Assembly: GCA_015227615.1 (NCBI GenBank)
Contig: JAALGZ010000006.1
Location: forward strand, 1,240,001-1,304,000
Length of the DNA stretch: 64,000 nt
Reading direction: 5' to 3'
Source: Labyrinthula sp. Ha
Taxonomy: Eukaryota > Sar > Bigyra > Labyrinthulida > Labyrinthulaceae
The notes under the pieces were generated by a model. It ran no database searches and was not told where the DNA came from. It saw nothing but the letters and a program-made list of their open reading frames with translations. Shown here piece by piece: positions 37,385 to 46,370 of the stretch (positions within the stretch are counted from its first letter, which is position 1; the number at the start of each line of letters is the position of its first letter). The translations under genes and the position numbers were made by a program.

Positions 37385-38994
37385 ATGGCACAAGCGGTAC
37401 GTATCATTGATATTGACTCAACAGGAAACAGCTTTGACCTTGATGAAAGGGCTTTAGGTAAAATTTTCTCTTCTGTGCCAGAGGATATGCCCATCTCCAT
37501 AGTCTCTGTCGTAGGCGGATTTCGTACTGGAAAGAGCTTTCTACTTGACTTCTTCTTACACTACCTGACAAAGGCTGAAGAGTATATTTGTTTTCCGTCT
37601 ACTTATTTCTTAGCAACTATGATTCCTCTTCTTTAAAATCATGGCTTCAGCTCAATGAAAAAATTGATGGCAACGTTGATACGAGAAACTATTCTCCTCA
37701 AAAAGGTTTTGGTTGGAAACATGGCTCTGAGAGATGTACCACGGGAATTTGGTTGTGGAATAAATTTTTTATTCTTCCAGTTTTTAACCGTCAAAAAAAG
37801 GTGACAGAGCCAACGGCTATATTTCTAATGGATACACAGGGTATGTTCGATCGAAAGACAAATCAACATTTAACAGCCTCTATTTTTGGAATGTCGACGT
37901 TGATATCTTCAACAACAATATATAATTTGGTTATGGACATTAGAGAGGATCATTTGCAGCATCTGGCCTTGTTTTCTGAGTATGCTCGGATTGCCTTAGT
38001 CGAGGAGAAGAAAGGAAAAGGAAAGGGAAAAAAGCAACCCTTCCAGAGATTGGAGTTCTTGGTGAGGGATTTCAGAAGTTTAGATGTTGAAGATGAAAAT
38101 GTAGATTTCGACTCGTTGCATGAACAGTTTGATACATACTTGAAGGATGTAATGTCGGCAGATGGCCACAAAGATTTGCAAGAGGTAAGAAAGCAGATTT
38201 CAATATGTTTTGAAGAAATTGGCTGTTATTGTTTGCCACATCCAGGAACAAGTGTTACTGAGAAAAGAAAGAAATTCGACGGAAAAGTAAAGGGTTTAGA
38301 TGATCTGTTTAGAGTGCTACTTGAAGATTTCGTCTACAGAGTTTTCCACTACAAACTAGAGCAAAAGGAAATCTTGAATGAAAAAGCAACAGCCGGTCAA
38401 TTATTCGAACATATAAAGGCTTATTGTAAATTGTTTCAAGAAAGTGAAATCTTTCCAGAAGCAAAGACTTTACTAAGAGCAACACAAGAAGCAAATATTG
38501 CTTATGGGATCAATAAGGCAGAGAGAGCTTACCAGGAAGAAATGGATAAAGTTGCTGGAGTGGGAGCAAGTTATATTGAACCCGAACTACTTCTGGAGCA
38601 TCATGCAAAAGCGTTGAGGGCGGCGACTCTAGTGTTCAAAAGCATGGTGAAAATAGGTTCAGGGGGGGTGAATGAGTTAAACAAGGAGGGAGAAGAGAGT
38701 CTCAAATCAAGAATCCTTGAGCGATTTAGCACGTACAAGGAAGCAAATCGCCTGAGAGATCCACTTGCGTTCATTAGCCAATATAGCGTTCCTTTGCTAA
38801 TCGCCTTGATTGCTTACGTTGCAAATTGGATTTTGGGAAGAGTTTGCTCTCGACGAAGTTTTGCATGCTTGGATGTGATGGACTTCTTCGGAAGTTTGTC
38901 TACCATCATTTGGAGTTTTCTAGCTTTTCACCTTCTTTCAACTTTGTACAAAGCAAGACAAAAGTTTGGAAGTCCTTTCATTAGCATTAAATAG
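37385..38994 (+). CDS. Atlastin/GBP-family dynamin-like GTPase
   Basis: Exons 37385-37581 and 37614-38994 give 525 aa. The 32-nt intron (GTATATTTG ... TTCTTAG) restores a continuous GTPase domain. Seen: P-loop VVGGFRTGKSFLLDFFL (glycine 44 to serine 51), G2 region RCTTGIWLW, G3 FLMDTQGMFD, and the RD motif FLVRDF that replaces the usual TKxD. A helical middle domain follows (about 300-430), then two membrane segments near the end (PLLIALIAYVANWIL and FFGSLSTIIWSFLAFHLL) and a short cytosolic tail. That order and length fit atlastin (human ATL1 558 aa) better than soluble GBPs. Atlastins hydrolyse GTP to fuse ER tubules. A lysine/glycine-rich loop (KKGKGKGKK) inside the GTPase domain is unusual. 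It ends 97 bp before the convergent minus-strand gene. Confidence 0.9.
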
Positions 38995-39091
38995 TTGTGT
39001 TTACAAGATGTTTACATGCAGCGATATCAATGCTGGGGATTTGAAAATCCTCTGTGTACAAGTTAATTTACGTAGAGTTGATAAGAATTGT

Positions 39092-40108
39092 TTATTCTTT
39101 GATAATCCCGCAACCAAAGCAGGATTGATATGTCTTCCAAATTCCTTCTGTAGCAGCCCTGAAAGTAGAATTTCTAAAGTAGATCCAGTCTTGTTCTTCT
39201 TCTTCTGGGTGAGTAAACACCACAGAAGAGGCTCTTTCTAAATCTTTACCTTTAGCAAAAAGATAAAGGTAGAAATAGATTGAGTTTTGGGAACTTAGAC
39301 ACAAGGGTTGAAGTATCAGGTTTCGTAACTTTCTGAGGCTCCAGAGTAATTTTGAAAGAGAATAGGCTGAAGCTTCATTCAACTCGTTTCCAAAACTTCC
39401 ATCAAACTTCAACAGTTTTAAGCTTCTTAAACCATTGCCATTCGAGAGATACAGGCAGAGACGAGTTAATGTAGATGAGCTTGTGACCGAGGGAGAGAGA
39501 GCAAGTTTCCTTACATTCCACAGCGTTGGATCGATTTGAATTATCTTAGGCAGCACCAGATTGGAAATAGGGGATTCAAAGGCTAAGGTGGAGAGATTTA
39601 CTTCTGTACGTTTCCATAGCTTCAAGGTGTGTGAATTTTCATTCACATTGATGCAATCTCGGAATAAGAGGGTCGTAGAAGAATTCAAGTGTTTTGTTGC
39701 TTCTCTAAAAATTTTGGCTTCATTATACGTTTTTTCTAGAACAATTGATATAAAACTCTTGTCTTCATAAAATTTGGAGATAAGATAAAAGCAGTCCAAT
39801 AAATTTTCTGCATAGTCAGAAAGTCTTACTCGCTTCACTGAGTTTTGGATTCCTACTTGGTATATACACTCTTTTTCTTCATCGTTTAGAAAACAGTCTT
39901 GCAATGAAACTTTTAGTTCCTTTAACCCTTTATAAAAATTTGAGGATAAATATATATCAAGAGGTATGGAGTTACCTAGTTCCCTTGTACTCTTTATAAA
40001 TACTTTGCGATCCTCTTCTCTATTAACCCAGAGATTACTTTTGCTCTTTCCGAAAGATTCAACGAACCCAAGTATATCCGAGTACTCCCCTTCTCGGATG
40101 CTCTCCAT
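39092..40108 (-). CDS. Unrecognised protein with leucine-rich C-terminal half
   Basis: 338 aa, single exon, ATG at 40108 (MESIREGEYSD). The first 130 residues are charged and helical. The second half contains repeated L-x-x-L patterns (LWNVRKLALSP, LTRLCLYLSNG, GLRSLKLLKFDGSF, LWSLRKLRNLILQPL) that resemble irregular leucine-rich repeats of the F-box or RNI type. No F-box is seen at the N-terminus. No membrane span or signal peptide. Its upstream region toward 40478 carries a MITE, so that insertion sits in the shared promoter of this gene and the divergent SnoaL-like gene. Function unknown. Confidence 0.65.
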   Translation of the reverse strand: MESIREGEYSDILGFVESFGKSKSNLWVNREEDRKVFIKSTRELGNSIPLDIYLSSNFYKGLKELKVSLQDCFLNDEEKECIYQVGIQNSVKRVRLSDYAENLLDCFYLISKFYEDKSFISIVLEKTYNEAKIFREATKHLNSSTTLLFRDCINVNENSHTLKLWKRTEVNLSTLAFESPISNLVLPKIIQIDPTLWNVRKLALSPSVTSSSTLTRLCLYLSNGNGLRSLKLLKFDGSFGNELNEASAYSLSKLLWSLRKLRNLILQPLCLSSQNSIYFYLYLFAKGKDLERASSVVFTHPEEEEQDWIYFRNSTFRAATEGIWKTYQSCFGCGIIKE

Positions 40109-40240
40109 TTTAACCCTAGGAGACTAGAAAACAAGAATAAACACGTTTAGTATATATATCGTTTTTCAGATTTGGGATAGTGTTTAAGTTTCTCTTCACT
40201 AGTTTTACTCCTCTGCTCCCAATGAAAGAAGCCGAAGGTC

Positions 40241-40365
40241 TAGGCGTGTTTAACGAGAGAGTCTTGACGAGAGCTTCTCGAGAAGAACTCCTCGTTTTCT
40301 CCCACAACAAATATTTAGTTAAAATCCTTCTCGAGAAGCTTTTGTTATCTCGATAAACACGCCTA
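40241..40365. mobile_element. 125-bp hAT-type MITE with 8-bp target duplication
   Basis: The element starts TAGGCGTGTTTA and ends TAAACACGCCTA, a perfect 12-bp inverted terminal repeat. The inverted repeat continues imperfectly inward to AGCTTCTCGAGAAG on the left and CTTCTCGAGAAGCT on the right. It is flanked on both sides by CGAAGGTC (40233-40240 and 40366-40373), an exact 8-bp direct repeat. An 8-bp duplication and a TAG-type terminus are typical of the hAT superfamily. It has no coding capacity, so it must have been moved by a transposase made elsewhere. The identical duplications suggest a recent insertion. It lies 132 bp from one start codon (40108) and 112 bp from the other (40478). 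Confidence 0.85.
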
Positions 40366-40477
40366 CGAAGGTCCTTTATCGGAATAGGGATGTGTTTCGG
40401 AACAGCTTAACGGCTTCATCACAAAGTACTTGAAAGATACCGTTGACGCAATCAATCAAAGAAAACTACCAACGAAG

Positions 40478-41354
40478 ATGCGAAGCTCCTTTTACAATTT
40501 GACCTTTATTTTCCTGGTTGGTATTGGTAGATGTGCTGATATGTACTCCTTTATGCCTTTTCAGTCGTAGAACGTATGAGAGTTTGCTTGAGGCAGCCAC
40601 GAAATCGCCACAGCTAGCTCTTGCTCAGGATAAAGAAGGTTGGTTGCGTTTGTTTGCAAAGAATGCCACAGTGGGAGATCCTGCTGGTACCCCGGCTCAT
40701 AATCTAGAAGCATTGCCACTGTTCTATGACACTTTCATTGATTCAAATAGGGTTGAATTTGAAGTATTAGATGATTTTATTGATTTGAATCAACTGATTG
40801 TCGTCCGGTCAGTCAATATCCACATTATATTTGACAATGGAGGAAAGCAAATACAGCCAGCTGTTATAAAATACATGTTTGATATCAACTTCAAAGTGAC
40901 CTCTCTTCGGGCGTATTGGAGTATCTTTGACTCCAAACCTGTCTACGAAACACCGGGAGATATCTTAAGCTACCTTGCAGGGGCTGCGAAAGCTTTTGGA
41001 AAAATATTTTATTACCAAGGTGGTTTTTACACAGCTTCTTACTTAAGAAGCCTTGTATTTGGGTATCTTAATCCTGGCAAAGGCCTAGTAGAAGCATTCA
41101 TGAAAGGTCAAACTCTCCTCGAAAGTAAGTTCCTCTTTCCGAATAAACCACTGGTCTACCTGTCAAAATTAAAGAAGGATATCAGACCCACCGAGCTATT
41201 TTCTTATTTGAAAGGGCCTTTTGAGGCTATTAGTTCATATAACTCGGGTGCAGAGTTCACTGTGTTTAATTTCCACTATGAAAGTGTCAAACCTGCAGTA
41301 GGAATTTTTTACATTGTGAGGGATAAGATCTTGTCAGTTGAAATCTATGCATAA
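40478..41354 (+). CDS. Secreted SnoaL/NTF2-like protein
   Basis: Exons 40478-40542 and 40571-41354 give 282 aa. Without splicing the first ATG frame meets a stop, and the long downstream frame has no ATG near its start. A 28-nt intron at 40543-40570 joins them and yields an N-terminal hydrophobic signal peptide (FYNLTFIFLVGIG, then RCAD as a likely cleavage site). The mature protein begins with a SnoaL/ketosteroid-isomerase-like domain: SLLEAATKS, GWLRLFAKNATVGDPAGTPAHN, ALPLFYDTFID, ending LRAYWSIFD. A second part of about 100 residues ends GIFYIVRDKILSVEIYA, which looks like the closing strands of another domain of this fold. Substrate unknown. A shorter 22-nt intron (to 40564) also keeps the frame. 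The stop codon overlaps the start of the next gene. Confidence 0.75.
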
Positions 41355-43587
41355 ATTATCCAAAGCACAAAATCTGCATTGTTTTGAACTCAATGAGTTA
41401 GATTGTAAAGAGGAGTGTGAAAATGACCATCTACCAGAAGGAACTCTCAGGACTGTCCTTCCCTTGAGTCAAATATTGAAGAATATAGAGGAAAAAGAAA
41501 GACTTCTGCAGAAACATGATTCAAAACTTAATGCTCAAAAATTGGAAAACAAATTATTTAAAAGTGCTTGCGAATTTAATTTAGAAAACTTAGAATCTGA
41601 AAGTAACCTGAAGAGACCAGAAAACAATAGAGAAAAGAAGCTCAAAGAAGTGCTTAACAAGATCCAAGACCTTAAAGATCGGTTTCTTTCGTATCGAGCT
41701 AGAAAAATGTACCGGAGGAGGACTTTTGCATTTGACCAATCATATCCCACAATTGCACCTAAGGCTAAGTTAAAAGTTGAGTCTCGTGAGTACTTACTGA
41801 AACTTGTATGTACTGGATTGATTATAGAGCCTAGTAAGCTGCCTCTCAGCACTCTCGTAAATCCTGATCCAATAAGTTTTGCATGTGTATCAAAGTTTGA
41901 CGGTGTAAAGACTATTGTATTTGAACTCTATGAAAATGGCGACTTACTTGGGGCTGGGAGCATTTGCATGTGCTTGGGCGTTGCTCGAGAAACAAAGCAG
42001 CTGCTTCCAATTAGCCCAATTATAGGGGGGTCCAAAATATTTCTACCTATTAAGGTTTTTGTTAAGCAGGAGAAACAAAAGCAAGTAAAAGTCGAACGTA
42101 AACAGCCTGAAGCTGGGCAAAGAAAATCTCGTTTGCGTGCACCATTAGCTTTTCCAAAACTGAGAAAACATAATTACGTTCTTGGCTCAAATAACAACGT
42201 AATAGATATAATATGCAAGCTTCTAGTCCCTCTGGAAATTAATGCACAGATTTTGAGCAAATTTCTAAACGACAAATCGGAATTAGCTCAGGATAATAGT
42301 TGTTCTATCGAACCACCTATCCTTGCTAAATTTGGTGCAGGAACAAAGTTCCAGGCGTTTACGTATGATGTTTCCTCTAGATGCTATACGATTACACGGA
42401 TTTTCCATTGTCGGTTGAGCGAAATTCTCAGTGGCAAGCGAATCGACTTTAAAGTAAAGTTATTCAATGACGTGACTGGTTGTTATGAAACATTTTTCAC
42501 CAATATTTCAGTGAAAACACTATCCAAACGACTGAAAGAAATTTTCAAGGAATCAAAAGCAAAGAAAAACCTCGCGGGAAAACAGTCAATAAATCTTCTT
42601 ATGTTGGAACACTCTTCTTTATTTAAACTTCGTTTATCTCGTAAGAAAGAAAAAGCCCTTCTGGATAGATGTCCTTGCCTCAGAATTGTTCTGAAAGAAA
42701 AGTATTTTCAAAGCATGCAACTTCCTCTAAATCGCATTTTTCTTTCACTCGAGCGAGAAGAACAACATGTTCCAGAGAAAGTGTCTCCGGTTGATGCTCA
42801 AAGGTTGGCCTTACTAAGAATGTCTAAATCACGAAGGACGAGAATATTCTTGACCAACATGATTCTGTTAGGTCTTGAAGGGTGTGGTATTGAGTTTACT
42901 AAGAAAAATCTTATGATACTAGTTTCAGTAAGAAACGGTTGCTTCTTTGAATGTCACGATTCGACCCAACTCCAAACAGTATTGGACCTGTTTGTTGCAA
43001 GAAACAGCTGTTCACTTGAAATTTTGAACACGCCAGTTGGGTTCTTAAACTTCTTGAATAGGAATCTATTCGCCCAAAAAAGAGTTCATGAGCTTTTGTC
43101 CAGCACGATCTCTTTCTCTGTTGTGTCTGTCTTTGAGGAGGGTAGTGGTAATCCTGTAATCGATCGAATTGAGTTGCCTTTCCGAGATGTCTTAGATTTT
43201 GATAATACAGTAAAGGTTCATTTGAATTCAGGACTTTATATTTCATTTGAAGTGTCTACCAACGTGCCAGAGAAAACGTTGAATATGGAGACTTTACCTG
43301 GAATGATAAAAGAAATTAAAATACCTGGCAGCTGCAATGTTAGCTGGAGAACTAATATTGCGGATAGAGTCCAAGAAGTTTTAAATAGACAAGCTACCAT
43401 GCCTAGTAAACAGCCCACTCAGAAAGATATAAGTATGCTCAATAATCCTTGTGCAGAAGTGAATAAAAAAGGAAATGCTTCAAATTCTGAATTGTTCTGC
43501 AATAAACAACGAAATAATGATTTTGAGAAGAATGAGATAGAGGAACTCAGTCGACTCTTTTCACACAACCTTGATAATAGTCCTTAG
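41347..43587 (+). CDS. 746-aa coiled-coil plus beta-rich protein, unrecognised
   Basis: Single exon. The first in-frame ATG is 41347, inside the last codons of the upstream gene. Residues about 40-115 are a charged coiled coil (ILKNIEEKERLLQK, NNREKKLKEVLNKIQDLK). A basic patch (RARKMYRRR) follows. Then come two or more beta-rich segments, one containing TIVFELYENGDLLGAGSICMCLG and ending in PIKVFV, which suggests a C2-type sandwich. Another spans FQAFTYDVSSRCYTITRIF to FKVKLFNDVTG. The C-terminal 90 residues look disordered. Coiled coil plus C2-like domains occur in centrosome and cilium proteins, but I do not recognise this one. It shares 8 nt with the preceding gene on the same strand. Confidence 0.75.
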   Translation: MHKLSKAQNLHCFELNELDCKEECENDHLPEGTLRTVLPLSQILKNIEEKERLLQKHDSKLNAQKLENKLFKSACEFNLENLESESNLKRPENNREKKLKEVLNKIQDLKDRFLSYRARKMYRRRTFAFDQSYPTIAPKAKLKVESREYLLKLVCTGLIIEPSKLPLSTLVNPDPISFACVSKFDGVKTIVFELYENGDLLGAGSICMCLGVARETKQLLPISPIIGGSKIFLPIKVFVKQEKQKQVKVERKQPEAGQRKSRLRAPLAFPKLRKHNYVLGSNNNVIDIICKLLVPLEINAQILSKFLNDKSELAQDNSCSIEPPILAKFGAGTKFQAFTYDVSSRCYTITRIFHCRLSEILSGKRIDFKVKLFNDVTGCYETFFTNISVKTLSKRLKEIFKESKAKKNLAGKQSINLLMLEHSSLFKLRLSRKKEKALLDRCPCLRIVLKEKYFQSMQLPLNRIFLSLEREEQHVPEKVSPVDAQRLALLRMSKSRRTRIFLTNMILLGLEGCGIEFTKKNLMILVSVRNGCFFECHDSTQLQTVLDLFVARNSCSLEILNTPVGFLNFLNRNLFAQKRVHELLSSTISFSVVSVFEEGSGNPVIDRIELPFRDVLDFDNTVKVHLNSGLYISFEVSTNVPEKTLNMETLPGMIKEIKIPGSCNVSWRTNIADRVQEVLNRQATMPSKQPTQKDISMLNNPCAEVNKKGNASNSELFCNKQRNNDFEKNEIEELSRLFSHNLDNSP

Positions 43588-45078
43588 TCTTTATCTGGTT
43601 CCTGTTGCCTTGCACGTAAATCATGGAGTTATATTTTCATCTTGCACAAAACAATTGTGCGTATTTTCTTAAGTGTACTGAATAAGGGCAGGGATTGCTA
43701 TTAAGCAATTTAATATATAACGAGGCCTAGGAATACAAAAGTTGAGAGATACTGCAATACATAAACTGATTAGTGTCTTATTGCAATATTCGAGGAGGAG
43801 TCCACCTAGATAGAGGCAGGGTGGCATTTAGGATATGAATGGAAAATATATAATCTAGTGCTATGTTTATACTTCAACTAGAAATATAGCGATGAAAAGT
43901 TTGATATACTGTTATCAAGACCCATTTCCAGTTTGTTCAATGGCAAAGGTCTAAATGTTAGATCTAACCCCATAACTTCAGGAATAAGTACCCCTGGCCC
44001 AGCTTGTTCCAATGGCGTTAAGTGATTCAAAAGTTTATTTTTCTCAAACAAAGCTTCTTTTTTATTCCTGCACATTGCTGTTGCACACAACTGGTAGTTG
44101 AGAAAATTTCACAATGTACTATATGCAAATAAATGACCTATTAGAGAGTTGTCTCTAATATCGATGAACTTTGGCCCTTAAGTTAGCAGAAGATAAGTCA
44201 TCATAAATTAAAAACTTCAATTAATGAATAGATCTTGTTTTAATTCAATACAGGAGTTGCTAAACCGGAATTAATGTATTTCTTGATTTCCATGTGTTTT
44301 TACTTGGGCTGGTTCAACAGCCACTTTTTCAACTAAAATTAAGTTATATTTTTTCTCTTACCAATGCAGTATTCACTAAAGAGCTACCCTGAACATTTAA
44401 CGACATGATTGAGGCATGGGCGGGTGATATTAGATCTTAGTACACTGGTCTCTATAAAGTAAGGTACATTGAACGGTTATGATCATCAGATAAATGAAGT
44501 CGGAGAGCCTCTGGAAAGATTTAGATGTGCAATCTCCATTGATGCGCTGATAACATAGGTTGAACAAGAAGAATAGAACACTGCGGATACTTTAGTTTTT
44601 GGTATCAATTGTTCATCTCACATGATTTAATCTTTGTAGGTCACTTGATTTTTCACATTTATGAGATGATACCAATCAGAAATAATGAATGCTACTAATA
44701 GAAAGTTATTTACTAAAAGACGTTTCCCTTTCCCGTAGGTTTGTAGTTCATTTATACTGCCATCGATACACAGTTTTACAAATATACCAGCCTTTCATGG
44801 TCTCTGACTGCACATTATAACTGATTTTCCCAATGAAAGTAATATTTAGGAATTTTAGCCCTTCCTTACAAAGCACTTAATTTATTGTTAGAGATATAAA
44901 CTTCTAACTTTGCTTGACTTGTTAAATCTACTAACGCCTAGAATTAATCTCAAACTTATGACAAATATATAACATGCAATTGCTTTTTTCTTCCTATTAC
45001 TTTATATTACATTTTTATTCTTTATTCTTATTCAACTTCTTTTCTCTTGAACATCCACCTATCTCTATTTTCAATAAA

Positions 45079-45324
45079 CTACTTTTTATTTACTGGCTTG
45101 GTTAAGATATCAGCATCGTTTTTATTAGCAGAAACATGTTCAATATTCCATTTTTCTTCCTCAATGACCTGCTTTATGTAGTAATGTTCAATCTCCAATT
45201 GTTTAATACCATTATATAAAGCTGCAAATCCAAGTTTCTTGACTGCAGCCAAATTATCATTTTTTAGCGTTACTTTATGAAAATGCAGTCCAAAAAACTT
45301 CATATTAATCTTAGACCATTTCAT
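45079..45324 (-). mobile_element. Ty1/copia retrotransposon fossil (RNase H end)
   Basis: Seen in one minus-strand frame: the order KNDNLAAVKKLG, then QLEIEHYYIKQVIEEEKWNIEHVSANKNDADILTKPVNKK. This matches the C-terminal end of copia polyproteins (DN-x-AA, then H-x-x-I, then V-x-x-x-x-x-ADILTK). Only the last part of the element is recognisable. It is an old, broken copy. No long terminal repeat pair could be fixed by eye. Confidence 0.75.
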
Positions 45325-45929
45325 CTGTTTTACCGCAAGTGAAAATTTATTAATAGAGAAAACATTTCATCAAACTTATGCTTTTATCGGTGAAGGTGAA
45401 GCTAAATTCTTAGGAAGAAGGCGAAGCGACCAAGTAACAGAGGTAAGTTACCATATCCGACTAAAAAAACTGTTTTTGTTAATCATGACCTGCAAATGAG
45501 CAGAGTATGTACAAAATCTACTTCAATTTCAATTTCCATTTCCTATTCTTTTCTTTTATATAAGTTGTATCGAAGATCTACACCAGTACAAGAACAACTA
45601 CACTTTATTTTGAAAGATTGGACCCTTTATTAGCTTTCCATAAATTCCTAAGATTATTTCTTACTAAACAACCCGAGAGAACCCTCTAAAACAACCCCCA
45701 ATAACCAATGCACTTGATTGCTCTAAACCTGTAGAAACAACTATTAGCAAGCACAAATGGAAGAGAATCAAACAAGCCACTTCATATACATCTCAACCTT
45801 TGAAAATATTTTATCATTGTCACTCTATCTGAAGAATCTATCATTTGGTTCATGCTTCATTGTTGGTAGAATTAAACACAGCAAATGCACTACCTAAACA
45901 GTTTGCCTCCGCTTCATTAGGGATGGGAT

Positions 45930-46370
45930 ATGATTAAAATTATCAATAAATATTTGATATTCATTTGATTCTGATTATCAATAAAAAAATTTGGATTTGA
46001 TTTTTATAAAATGATTCTGATTTTATTTTGATTATCAATTTATCATCAATAATAAATTAGGTCAGATGGCCTTGGAAGCGATGGCCCAACAACATGTATT
46101 TTACTTATTCACCGCACAAAAATCCATATAAAAAGACTCTATCGAGCGGGCGTAGTTCGGTAATAGAATGCAGCAGGGTCATATTCCCGTTGCTTTAAAG
46201 AATTTCATACGGTGGAAAAATGAAATACATATTTCTTGCCTACTTGATCCAAGCCCATGTAGCCCAATTTATTATTGATTGTCAATGATTATCAATAATC
46301 GATCAAAATGATTTGGGAATAACCAGAATCACTCAATAAAAAAAATTTGGAGAAATTAGTTATGGATAAA
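45930..46370 (-). repeat. AT-rich inverted-repeat element, copy B (MITE-like)
   Basis: Reverse complement of the element at 7.1-7.6 kb. Matching blocks in order: GCCCAATTTATTATTG (46262-46277), the core (about 46201-46230, complement of TATTTCATTTTTCCACCGTATG), a TCTATTACCG block (complement of 46156-46168), and a GGCC-rich block near 46067-46087 followed by AATAATAAATTAG. Outer arms on both sides contain GATTATCAAT strings and GATTCTG, so terminal inverted repeats may exceed 70 bp. No coding capacity. No target duplication was resolved. Confidence 0.65.
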
